DNA of 64,000 nucleotides from Sphingomonas sp. DG1-23 (GTDB taxonomy: Bacteria > Pseudomonadota > Alphaproteobacteria > Sphingomonadales > Sphingomonadaceae): the NCBI RefSeq assembly GCF_030730875.1, contig NZ_JAVAMA010000005.1:62001-126000 (forward strand), written 5' to 3'. A program made the translations under genes and the position numbers. The notes under the pieces were generated by a model. The model saw only the letters and a list, made by a program, of their open reading frames with translations. It was not told where the DNA came from and ran no database searches. Below are positions 24,646 to 32,287 of this stretch, one piece after another (the first letter of the stretch is position 1; each line of letters starts with the position of its first letter).

Positions 24646-25395
24646 TCAGTCGCGCGCGCTGCCGAACAGCCGGAGCAGGAACAGGAACATGTTGATGAAG
24701 TCGAGATAGAGGTTCAGCGCCCCCATGATCACGACCTTGCCCATCATGTCGGTGCCCGCGACATGCACGTACAGGCTCTTGATCTTCTGCGTGTCATAGG
24801 CGGTGAGGCCGGCGAAGATCAGCACGCCGATCGCGCTGATCACGAGGCTCATCGTACCCGACTGCAGGAACAGATTGACGATCGAGGCGACGATCAGCCC
24901 GACCAGGCCCATGATCAGGAAGGTGCCGAGACCCGACAGGTCACGCTTCGTCGTATAGCCGTAGAGGCTGAGCGCTCCGAAACCGGCCGCGGTGGCGAAG
25001 AACACCTGCGCGATCGACGTCGCGGTGTAGGCGAGGAAGATCGTCGACAGCGACGCCCCCATCAGCGCGGCGTAGACGAAGAACAGGGTCTTGAGCGTGC
25101 CTTCCGACATGCGGTTCTGGCCGAAGCTCATCGCGAAGACGATCGCCAGCGGCGACAGCGTCACCACCCAGCCGAGCAAAGTCGGCGAATAGCCGCGCGC
25201 GGTGGGCTGCACCATCAGTTCGACCAGGCTGGTATTGCCGACCACCAGCGCGATGATTCCGGTCAGCAGCACGCCCGAGAGCATGTAATTGTAGACCGAC
25301 AGCATATATGCCCTGAGCCCCGCGTCGTGCGCCTCGGCGCGCGCGCCGGTCGCTGCATAGGCCGCGCCAGTCCGGGGATCCGACCAATTCGCCAT
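24646..25395 (-). CDS. Bax inhibitor-1/YccA family membrane protein
   Basis: 249-aa integral membrane protein with seven helices, matching the TMBIM/BI-1 family (E. coli YbhL/YccA). Seen motifs: YNYMLSGVLLTGIIAL near 35-50, FVYAALMGASLSTIFLAYT, TAYDTQKIK and a C-terminal GALNLYLDFINMFLFLLRLFG. Relatives act as pH-gated calcium leaks or interact with the FtsH protease; role here inferred only at family level. Start 25395 has AGGAG at the right distance. Own terminator downstream. Confidence 0.95.
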   Translation of the reverse strand: MANWSDPRTGAAYAATGARAEAHDAGLRAYMLSVYNYMLSGVLLTGIIALVVGNTSLVELMVQPTARGYSPTLLGWVVTLSPLAIVFAMSFGQNRMSEGTLKTLFFVYAALMGASLSTIFLAYTATSIAQVFFATAAGFGALSLYGYTTKRDLSGLGTFLIMGLVGLIVASIVNLFLQSGTMSLVISAIGVLIFAGLTAYDTQKIKSLYVHVAGTDMMGKVVIMGALNLYLDFINMFLFLLRLFGSARD

Positions 25396-25510
25396 TATGA
25401 ACTCCTTTGCCCGGCGCTCTGCCGGAATATCCCCGAATATCGTTCCTGAACCGGTCCTTTTCAAGCAAAACCGGTGGGCCGCGCGCCGATCCACGGTTAA
25501 ACGCTGCCGC

Positions 25511-26047
25511 ATGCACCGCCTGTTCGTCGGCCTCCGCCCCCCTCCCACGATCCGCGCGCAGCTTCTCGCGCTGATGGGCGGCGTCTCCGGCGCGCGCTGG
25601 CAGGACGATGCCCAGCTCCATCTGACGCTGCGCTTCATCGGCGAAGTCGAGCGCCCGCAGGCCGAGGATGTCGCGATCGCGCTCTCCAACGTGCATTTTC
25701 CGCCGATCGAGGTGTCGCTCGACGGGGTCGGCGAGTTCGACAAACGCGGCCGGCCCAATGCGCTCTGGGCCGGAATCCGCCCGCACGACGCACTCGCCGG
25801 GCTCCACAAGAAGATCGATCAGGCGCTGGTCCGCTGCGGCCTCGCGCCCGAGGGCCGCGCCTATCTGCCGCACGTCACCCTCGCGCGGATGAACGCTTCG
25901 GCCGGGGCCACCGCCCGCTTCCTCGAAAGCCATGCCGGCCTCGTCAGCCCGCTTTTCACCCTCGATCATTTCCTGCTGTTCGAGAGCACGCTCGGCAGCG
26001 AAAGCGCGGTCTACGAAACGATCGAGCGCTATCCGCTGCGGGGCTGA
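25511..26047 (+). CDS. thpR: RNA 2',3'-cyclic phosphodiesterase (2'-5' RNA ligase family)
   Basis: 178-aa 2H phosphoesterase hydrolysing 2',3'-cyclic phosphate ends of RNA to 2'-phosphate. Both catalytic HxTx motifs are present: HLTLRF (about 40-45) and HVTLAR (about 122-127), symmetrically placed. N-terminal RLFVGLRPPPTIR is the family opening. Start ATG 25511 chosen because upstream in-frame codons lie in the promoter region shared with the divergent BI-1 gene. Confidence 0.93.
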   Translation: MHRLFVGLRPPPTIRAQLLALMGGVSGARWQDDAQLHLTLRFIGEVERPQAEDVAIALSNVHFPPIEVSLDGVGEFDKRGRPNALWAGIRPHDALAGLHKKIDQALVRCGLAPEGRAYLPHVTLARMNASAGATARFLESHAGLVSPLFTLDHFLLFESTLGSESAVYETIERYPLRG

Positions 26048-26098
26048 GGGGCGGGATTGGTTTACCGTTACGCCTCAACATGATAAGACTGCCTCGGC

Positions 26099-26515
26099 AT
26101 GGCGCGTATCTTCACCACCATGCGCTCCGGCGCCAGACAGTCGTTTTCGCGGCTGTATCGACCCGTTGTCGCCGGATGGCTTTCGGTACTGACGATCCTG
26201 TTCTGCGCGATTTTGCCGATGGGCTTGCCCCAGACGGCCGCGCACGGATCCGCCTTCAATCCCGCCACGACCAGCGTGGTGGTTTTGACGAGGACACCGC
26301 AGCGGCGGCTCGCAATCCTGCCGCGGACGGGTCCCGATCTCGACGCGCACAAGCACATCCCGGTACGGGAAATTCCGCGCTTCCTGTCGGCGCTTCCAGA
26401 TCTGGTGCCGACACGCTTCGCACGCGCCGCCGGCGCCATGTGGAACGCCGATTTTGCCTTTCAGCAGCTCGCGCTCGCGGGAATTCGCTTTGCGAGAGGG
26501 CCTCCGCAGGCCTGA
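26099..26515 (+). CDS. Hypothetical protein with N-terminal membrane helix
   Basis: Up to 138 aa. One hydrophobic segment (VAGWLSVLTILFCAILPMGL, about 24-43) follows a basic stretch, so it is a membrane-anchored or exported protein. The remainder (VVVLTRTPQRRLAIL..., FLSALPDLVPTRFARAAG) has no motif I recognise. Codon bias is moderately coding-like, weaker than neighbours, and there is no clear ribosome site; ATG at 26120 is an alternative start. Could be a fast-evolving or spurious frame. Confidence 0.5.
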   Translation: MARIFTTMRSGARQSFSRLYRPVVAGWLSVLTILFCAILPMGLPQTAAHGSAFNPATTSVVVLTRTPQRRLAILPRTGPDLDAHKHIPVREIPRFLSALPDLVPTRFARAAGAMWNADFAFQQLALAGIRFARGPPQA

Positions 26516-26623
26516 CCAGGCGCACGGACATGACCGCGAGCGATGCTCCGCGTGCCTGACGCCGAATTATAGTTCGCACCCTCTTCAGCGAAGGCGCCTT
26601 GGTGCGCGTTCTGGAGGTTGAAC

Positions 26624-26734
26624 ATGAACAACAACGAAAAACGACCGCCCTGGTGGTTCGAGCCGACAATGTGGGCCGGAATGGCTGCCGCTGCGGCGCT
26701 CCTCACGGCCGTCGCGGGGCCAGCCATGGGCTGA
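26624..26734 (+). CDS. 36-residue single-helix membrane peptide
   Basis: Short frame with GGAGG eight bases before ATG 26624. The product starts MNNNEKRPPWWFEPTMW and then has one hydrophobic helix (about 17-34, AGMAAAAALLTAVAGPAM). It ends seven bases before a perfect terminator hairpin (26741). Ribosome site, aromatic membrane-interface residues (WW, F, W) and dedicated terminator all support a genuine small protein. Function unknown; tiny membrane peptides often modulate transporters or sensors. Confidence 0.68.
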   Translation: MNNNEKRPPWWFEPTMWAGMAAAAALLTAVAGPAMG

Positions 26735-26740
26735 TCCCGT

Positions 26741-26779
26741 GCGGAAGCCGGCAACAAGCGGCCGGCTTCCGCTATTTTC
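26741..26779 (+). terminator. Rho-independent terminator
   Basis: Perfect 12-bp stem GCGGAAGCCGGC/GCCGGCTTCCGC with an 8-base loop, then TATTTTCG. It ends the transcript of the 36-residue peptide and lies only 19 bases before the ybaL start, so ybaL may depend on read-through or have its own promoter there. Confidence 0.85.
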
Positions 26780-26797
26780 GCCTCAACAGGAAAATTG

Positions 26798-28444
26798 ATG
26801 CCCCATCACACTCCGCTGATCGCCACCATCGTCGCCGGGCTCTTCGTCGCCTTCGTGTTCGGCGCGATCGCACATCGATTGAAAGTCTCCCCGATCGCCG
26901 GCTATCTGCTCGCCGGCGTCATGGTGGGTCCGTTCACGCCCGGATTCGTCGCCCATTCCGGTATCGCCAACGAACTCGCCGAGATCGGCGTGATCCTGCT
27001 GATGTTCGGCGTCGGCCTGCATTTTTCGCTGCGCGACCTGATGTCGGTCCGCAAGATCGCGGTGCCGGGTGCGGTCGTCCAGATCGCCGCGGCCACCGCC
27101 CTCGGTATCGGGCTCGCCTGGCTGACCGGCTGGGGTCTGGCGGCAGGACTCGTATTCGGCCTCGCGCTTTCGGTGGCCAGCACGGTGGTGTTGCTGCGCG
27201 CGCTCCAGGGCCATGACATCGTGCAGACCGAGCGGGGCCGGATCGCGGTCGGCTGGCTGATCGTCGAGGATCTGGCGATGGTGCTCGCGCTGGTGTTGCT
27301 GCCGGTCGTCGCCAACATGCTCAACGGTGCCGGCCACGGTGCCGCCGCGATTTTCCAGCCGTTGCTGTCGACTTTCCTCAAGGTCGCGGGCTTCGTCGCG
27401 CTCATGCTGGTCGTCGGCCGGCGCGTGATTCCGTGGACCCTGCAATGGGTGGTGGGCACGGGATCGCGCGAACTGTTCCGCCTCGCGGTGCTGGCGATCG
27501 CGCTCGGCGTCGCCTTCGGCGCGGCGATCGCTTTCGACGTCTCGTTTGCGCTCGGCGCGTTCTTCGCCGGCATGATCCTCGGCGAGACCTCGCTCAGCCG
27601 GCGCGCGACCGAGGAAACCCTGCCGCTCCGCGACGCATTCGCCGTATTGTTCTTCGTCTCCGTCGGCATGTTGTTCAATCCGGCGGTGATCGTCGAACAA
27701 CCCCTCGTGCTGGCGGCGGCGGTGGCGATCATCCTGTTCGGCAAATCGCTGGCGGCCTATCTCATCGTCCGCGCCTTCGGCTATCCGCGGCAGGCCGGAC
27801 TGACGATCGCGGTGAGCCTCGCGCAGATCGGCGAGTTCTCGTTCATCCTCGCGGGCCTCGGCACCGAATTGGGGATGCTGCCGCCCGCCGCCCGCGACGT
27901 CATCCTCGCCGCCGCGATGATTTCGATCTTCGCCAATCCATTCCTGTTTTCGTGGGTGGCGGGGCGCCAGTCCGATCAGGAGCCCGCACCGGGGCCCGTC
28001 ACGCCGATCGATCTGCCCGCCGGGCACATCATCCTGGTCGGTTATGGCCGGGTAGGCAGCATGATCGCCACCGAGCTGAAACAGCGCAACAAGGCGTTCG
28101 TGATCATCGAGGATCAGGGCGACATGGTCCGCCAGGCGCAGGAAGACGGGATGACCGTGATCGAAGGCAATGCGCTGGTCGCACGCACTTTGGTCGCCGC
28201 CGGGATCGGCTCGGCGAGCAAGCTGCTGATCGCGATACCCGCGGGCTTCGAAGGCGGCGCGATCCTCCAGCACGCGCGCCTCCTCAACGCCGATCTTCCG
28301 GTGATCGCCCGCGCCCACTCGACCGACGAGGTCGCGCATCTCGAGCATCTGGGCGTCGATCATGTCGTCATGGGAGAACGCGAAACCGCGAATCGCATGA
28401 TGGAATTGTCCGCAACCATGGCGCCGGCAAGCTTCGCGCGGTGA
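26798..28444 (+). CDS. ybaL: YbaL/Kef-type monovalent cation:proton antiporter
   Basis: 548-aa CPA2 antiporter. About 12 helices cover residues 5-390, with family stretches GAIAHRLKVSPIAGYLLAGVMVGPFTPGF, LLMFGVGLHFS and FFVSVGMLFNP. After the linker a Rossmann TrkA-N domain begins IILVGYGRVGSMIATEL (about 405-421) and ends before a truncated tail; a separate TrkA-C domain is not obvious. These transporters exchange K+ or Na+ for protons and respond to nucleotides. ATG 26798 preferred over TTG 26795; AGGA is 8 bases upstream. Confidence 0.93.
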   Translation: MPHHTPLIATIVAGLFVAFVFGAIAHRLKVSPIAGYLLAGVMVGPFTPGFVAHSGIANELAEIGVILLMFGVGLHFSLRDLMSVRKIAVPGAVVQIAAATALGIGLAWLTGWGLAAGLVFGLALSVASTVVLLRALQGHDIVQTERGRIAVGWLIVEDLAMVLALVLLPVVANMLNGAGHGAAAIFQPLLSTFLKVAGFVALMLVVGRRVIPWTLQWVVGTGSRELFRLAVLAIALGVAFGAAIAFDVSFALGAFFAGMILGETSLSRRATEETLPLRDAFAVLFFVSVGMLFNPAVIVEQPLVLAAAVAIILFGKSLAAYLIVRAFGYPRQAGLTIAVSLAQIGEFSFILAGLGTELGMLPPAARDVILAAAMISIFANPFLFSWVAGRQSDQEPAPGPVTPIDLPAGHIILVGYGRVGSMIATELKQRNKAFVIIEDQGDMVRQAQEDGMTVIEGNALVARTLVAAGIGSASKLLIAIPAGFEGGAILQHARLLNADLPVIARAHSTDEVAHLEHLGVDHVVMGERETANRMMELSATMAPASFAR

Positions 28445-28489
28445 TCCGGGCGGCGGGGTCGAGGGTGCGTACCTCCGCGGGACGGTCGG

Positions 28490-29065
28490 CTAGTTCGGCC
28501 GCTCCGCCTGGCGCGCCTGCTCCTCATAGTCCGCTGCCATCGCCTGCAGGATATCGGCGGTGCGCGTGTCGCCGACCGATCCGGCGAGCCGGCGGCAGCG
28601 CGCTCTCTGGCTGCACAGGAAGTCGCGGTAACGCGCGTCGCGGAGATCGACGAGCAGATTGACTGCACCGATCAATCGATCGTCCGCGTCGAAGATCGGA
28701 GTCGGATGCGGCAGGAAATCGACGCGGGTGCCGTCGGGGCGTTCGGCGGTGGCACGCACGCCGCGTACCCTGCGTCCCTCGCGGATCGCGACCGCCATCG
28801 GGCAGTGCTCGTGCGGGAGGAACGCGCCGTCGTCGCTGTAGAGACGCCATGTCACGCACCAGCGATCGAGCCGGGCCTCGGGCTCGCGCCCGGCGAAATC
28901 GACGCAGGCGCGGTTGAAATGCGTGACCACGCCCTGGGCGTCGGTCAGATAGACCGCGGCCGGAATCCGGTCGAGCGCCTCGGCAAGCGACTGCTCGCCA
29001 CGACGCGCGGCTTCGACCGCGACGTCGACGATGTTTTCGGGATCGAGCGAGAGGGAATTGCTCAC
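28490..29065 (-). CDS. PAS-domain protein under FNR-type control
   Basis: 191 aa with GTG start (VSNSLSLDPENI), no output domain. A PAS fold begins at about 40 (LDRIPAAVYLTDAQGVVTHFNRACVDFAGREPEARL), with LPHEHCPMAVAIREGRRVRGV and IFDADDRLIGAVNLLVDLRDAR, as in PAS sensors of histidine kinases. The C-terminal part (DFLCSQRARCRRLAGSVGD...DYEEQARQA) has no kinase or HTH. A perfect FNR/FixK palindrome 55 bases upstream implies induction under low oxygen; GTG rather than a longer ATG start is chosen because the longer reading would run through that box. Confidence 0.82.
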   Translation of the reverse strand: MSNSLSLDPENIVDVAVEAARRGEQSLAEALDRIPAAVYLTDAQGVVTHFNRACVDFAGREPEARLDRWCVTWRLYSDDGAFLPHEHCPMAVAIREGRRVRGVRATAERPDGTRVDFLPHPTPIFDADDRLIGAVNLLVDLRDARYRDFLCSQRARCRRLAGSVGDTRTADILQAMAADYEEQARQAERPN

Positions 29066-29119
29066 AGGGACTTTCGAGACGGCCGGACGGTACGCCCCGG
29101 ACTCCGGGTCAGCAAACTC

Positions 29120-29133
29120 TTGATCCAGATCAA
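29120..29133 (-). promoter_or_regulatory. FNR/FixK-type operator (perfect TTGAT-N4-ATCAA)
   Basis: TTGATCTGGATCAA read on the minus strand, matching both FNR (TTGAT-N4-ATCAA) and FixK (TTGATCNNGATCAA) consensus exactly. Its centre lies 61 bases upstream of the PAS gene start, compatible with a class II activator position and a leader of about 20 bases. Confidence 0.75.
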
Positions 29134-29218
29134 GGTTCCGCGGCTCGTCGTTCCGTCGGCCCGTTTTCGATCGCCCCACCGTGCCGGGCCGGCCCGGTAC
29201 AAGACGGCCGAACCGCGA

Positions 29219-30259
29219 TCAGGCGCGCTTATGCCATTCGATCCAGGCGCCATAGGGATGGCAGGTGGCGAGGTGCCGCGCCTCGCCGCTCGGCCAGCAG
29301 GTCAGCCAGAGCTGAACCTCGCTGCGGTTCGGCGTCCATTCGAAGCTGATCCACGCCAGCGGGCGCTCCATGGTGGCGCGTCCGCCGGCTGCGGCGATCA
29401 GATCAGTCGCCACCTTGCGGTCGTCGGCGCTGAGATATTGCAGCACCATCGAATGGAACACCGCGCGGCATCGCCCGTCCGCCTGCGGGACGGCGAGCTG
29501 CTCGGCGAGCCACGACACCGCATCGGCGCGTGCGATCCGCGGCGGGTGGCGCTGGGCGAGCGCGATCGCATTCTGCAGCCGCTCGGCCCGCAAGGGCTGA
29601 TCGGCGAACACGAACGACAATAGCCGGTCGCGGGTCGCCTCGTCGGCGACGTCGAGCGGGTGGAGATCGACGCCGTGCGCCGCGAGAACCTCGACCGCGG
29701 CCTCGGGCGGCGGCGCGCCGTGCCAGGTCGGCGCGATCTGCACCGACGAGCCGATCGCCCCCGCGGGCACCCCGCCGAGATCATAGGCGTAATGCGCAAG
29801 GTTCAGATTGAGCCCCGCGCTCGATCCCAGTTCGAGCAATTCGAAGGGCAGTCCGAAATTCTCTCCCGCCACCATCAGCGCCGAAAGGATCGCCGCGGCG
29901 CGATTGACTTCGTTGGTCTGGGTCGGCTGGCGCATCCAGTGCGCGATGAATTCGTCCTCGCTGACCAGAGCGGCGCAGAGCGCGCCGTCGAAATCGTCAT
30001 GCTGGCGCTTGTAGAGCGCCTCGAGCCGCAGCGGGCGGCCGCGCCGCGCGAGTGCGTGGATCGCGGCGTTGAAGCGCATCGCCAACGCTGCTGCGGAAGG
30101 ATCCCCCGGCCAGGTTTCGATCAGCGCCGCAGTGCGCGGCGCCCGGCGGAGGTGACGCTCGCCCGCCTCGAGGACCGAAGCGACGAAGGGCGATCCCAGC
30201 GCGCGCGCGATGTCCGCCTGGCGCGCGAATTCGCCCCGGGTCGCAAGATTGTCGGTCAT
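29219..30259 (-). CDS. DUF2332 family protein
   Basis: 346-aa cytosolic protein matching DUF2332 (PF10094) in arrangement: LGSPFVASVLEAGERHL, DEFIAHWMRQPTQTNEVNRAAAILSAL, the Gly-containing ELLELGSSAGLNLNLAHYAYDLGG, and FHSMVLQYLS. The ELG-S-A-G-LN stretch resembles an SAM-dependent methyltransferase motif I, so a methyltransferase-like fold is plausible, but activity is unproven. Start 30259 has GGGAGG close upstream. The downstream gene has its own FNR-controlled promoter. Confidence 0.88.
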   Translation of the reverse strand: MTDNLATRGEFARQADIARALGSPFVASVLEAGERHLRRAPRTAALIETWPGDPSAAALAMRFNAAIHALARRGRPLRLEALYKRQHDDFDGALCAALVSEDEFIAHWMRQPTQTNEVNRAAAILSALMVAGENFGLPFELLELGSSAGLNLNLAHYAYDLGGVPAGAIGSSVQIAPTWHGAPPPEAAVEVLAAHGVDLHPLDVADEATRDRLLSFVFADQPLRAERLQNAIALAQRHPPRIARADAVSWLAEQLAVPQADGRCRAVFHSMVLQYLSADDRKVATDLIAAAGGRATMERPLAWISFEWTPNRSEVQLWLTCWPSGEARHLATCHPYGAWIEWHKRA

Positions 30260-30354
30260 ATTCCTCCCTTCGCCGGATGTGCGGTCCGACGAAACTTTAC
30301 GCACATTCGAGCTTCGGGCCGCCGCGCCGATCAGCGTGGCGGCCCGACACTTGC

Positions 30355-32199
30355 TCAGAACGACTGCCAGTCGTCGTGGCCGTTCGCGCGCTTGAGCGCG
30401 GGCACGGCGGCGGCAGGCAGCGGCTTGACCGGCCCGTCGAAACGGATCTGGGTCTTGCTCTGACGGGTAGCGCCCGATCCGCCGACGTTGAACCGCGACG
30501 CCTGCTCGCTGAGTGCGGCGACTTCGCCGCTCAGGTTGCGCGCAGCAGCCGAGGTTTCTTCGACCATAGCGGCGTTCTGCTGGGTCGACTGGTCCATCGT
30601 GCCGATCGCGATCGAGATCTCGCTGATCGCAGTCGACTGGGCCTTGTTGTCCGACGCCATCTCGCCGAGCAACTTGTGGACTTCGCCCACGTCGCCCGAA
30701 ATGTCGGCCAGCGCCGTGTCGACCTTCTGGACCATCTCCACCGCCGCGACGATGTCGGTCTGGGTGGCCGTCAGCTGGTCGCGGGCGCGGCCGGCTTCTT
30801 CCTCGGCGCGCATCGCGAGCGCCGAGACGAGGTCGGCGACGACCGCGAATCCGCGGCCCGCTTCACCCGCACGACCGGCTTCGACGGCGGCGTTCATCGC
30901 GAGAACCCGGGTCTGGAAGGCGATCTTGTCCAAGCCCTCGATCACGCTGTCGATGCCCTTGGCCGAATCCGCGACGCGGGTCATCGCCTGCATCGCCTCG
31001 TCGGCGGTCGAACGGCCGTTGGAGACCGTGACGATCGTCCCGTCGGCACGCTCGACGGTGCGGCCGGCAGCCGCCGCGGTCTGTTTGAGGCGGCCGTCCA
31101 TCTGGGTTACCGCTGCCGAGGTCTGTTCGAGGCTCGCGGCATTGGCTTCGGTGCGGCGGGCAAGGTCTTCAGAGGCCTGGGCGATCTCGTTCGAGCCGTC
31201 GCGGATCGTCGCGGCGCTCTGCATCACGGTGCCGATCAGCCCGCGCAGCTCGCCGACGGCGGCGTTGAAGTTGGTCTTCACCGTCGCATAGTCGCCGGGG
31301 AAATCGCGGTTGATCTCGGCGGTCAGATTGCCGTTGGCGAGCTCGGAGAGCTGTGCCGACACGGTCTCGACCACCATCTTCTGCTCGGCCTCGGCGCGGG
31401 CATTGGCAGCCTCGGCAGCCTGCTTCGCGACCGCGGCGTCGCGGAACACCAGAACCGCGCGGGCCATGTCGCCCAGCTCGTCGCCGCGATCGGTGTCGGG
31501 CACGGCGATGTCGTTCTTGCCGGCGGCGAGATCGGCCATCGTGCGGGTCAGGCCCGAGACCGGACGTGCGATCAGCTTGGTCAGCATCACCGCGAGGGTG
31601 ACCGCGATCCCCATCAGCGCGAGCGCGCCGACGATGAGCACGAAGAGTGCGGACTTGATCGCGCCTTCCTGGCGCGCGCCGGCTTCCTCGATCAGCTTGG
31701 TCTGGGCGTCCTTGATCTCGCGCAGCGGCAGCACCGCGGCGCTGGTCAGCACGGCCTTGCCGGCGGCGCGCACGTCGGCCTCGGCGGCTTCCTGCTGCCC
31801 GGCCTTGACCTTGGCGATCAGGCGATCGCCCCATTCCTTGCGCCACTTGAGGGTTTCCTCGCGCGACTTGAGCAAGGCGGCTTCCTGAGCCGGATCGACG
31901 AGGAGTTCCTCGAGCTCGACCGAGGCCTTGTCATAGTCCTCGCGCCCCTCGTCGTACGACTTGAGGTAGGATTGGTCCGCGGTCACCAGGAACCCGCGGA
32001 ACTGGCTGTTCTGGCGCAGCAGCGAGGTTTCGAGCGCCAGCGCCTTGGCGTGGATTTCCTGGCTGAGATTGTTCGCGTCGGTGGTGCTGCGGATCGACGA
32101 GATGTTGGTGTAGAACACCAGCATCACGATCGCCGCAGTAGCGCAGATCGTCAGGAACGACAGACCCAGCTTCCTCGGGATTTTCATCGACTTCAGCAT
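30355..32199 (-). CDS. Methyl-accepting chemotaxis protein with CHASE3-like sensor
   Basis: 614-aa chemoreceptor. First helix at about 12-30, periplasmic CHASE3-type four-helix sensor (TTDANNLSQEIHAKALALETSLLRQNSQFRGFLVTAD...), second helix at about 186-210, HAMP (RPVSGLTRTMADLAAGKND) and an additional HAMP-like region before the signalling hairpin, whose tip reads EGLDKIAFQTRVLAMNAAVEAGRAGEAGRGFAVVADLVSALAMRA. C-terminus HDDWQSF resembles the CheR/CheB-binding pentapeptide NWETF. No che genes nearby. Start may be ATG 32184. TATAAT lies about 35 bases upstream. Confidence 0.95.
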   Translation of the reverse strand: MLKSMKIPRKLGLSFLTICATAAIVMLVFYTNISSIRSTTDANNLSQEIHAKALALETSLLRQNSQFRGFLVTADQSYLKSYDEGREDYDKASVELEELLVDPAQEAALLKSREETLKWRKEWGDRLIAKVKAGQQEAAEADVRAAGKAVLTSAAVLPLREIKDAQTKLIEEAGARQEGAIKSALFVLIVGALALMGIAVTLAVMLTKLIARPVSGLTRTMADLAAGKNDIAVPDTDRGDELGDMARAVLVFRDAAVAKQAAEAANARAEAEQKMVVETVSAQLSELANGNLTAEINRDFPGDYATVKTNFNAAVGELRGLIGTVMQSAATIRDGSNEIAQASEDLARRTEANAASLEQTSAAVTQMDGRLKQTAAAAGRTVERADGTIVTVSNGRSTADEAMQAMTRVADSAKGIDSVIEGLDKIAFQTRVLAMNAAVEAGRAGEAGRGFAVVADLVSALAMRAEEEAGRARDQLTATQTDIVAAVEMVQKVDTALADISGDVGEVHKLLGEMASDNKAQSTAISEISIAIGTMDQSTQQNAAMVEETSAAARNLSGEVAALSEQASRFNVGGSGATRQSKTQIRFDGPVKPLPAAAVPALKRANGHDDWQSF

Positions 32200-32233
32200 T
32201 GTTCGCTACTCTGCTCTTTTCGTTTCACTTCGC

Positions 32234-32263
32234 ATTATAGGCCGCTCTCCGTAGAGAGCGGCC
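32234..32263 (-). promoter_or_regulatory. Hairpin followed by perfect -10 box, upstream of the MCP gene
   Basis: Minus strand: 10-bp stem GGCCGCTCTC/GAGAGCGGCC (32240-32263) immediately followed by TATAAT (32234-32239). The hairpin could terminate the upstream receptor transcript although its U-tract is poor; TATAAT could start the MCP transcript about 28-35 bases before its ATG. No good -35 box is seen. Confidence 0.4.
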
Positions 32264-32287
32264 CGAATGCCTTGTTTTCGTTGCGTC

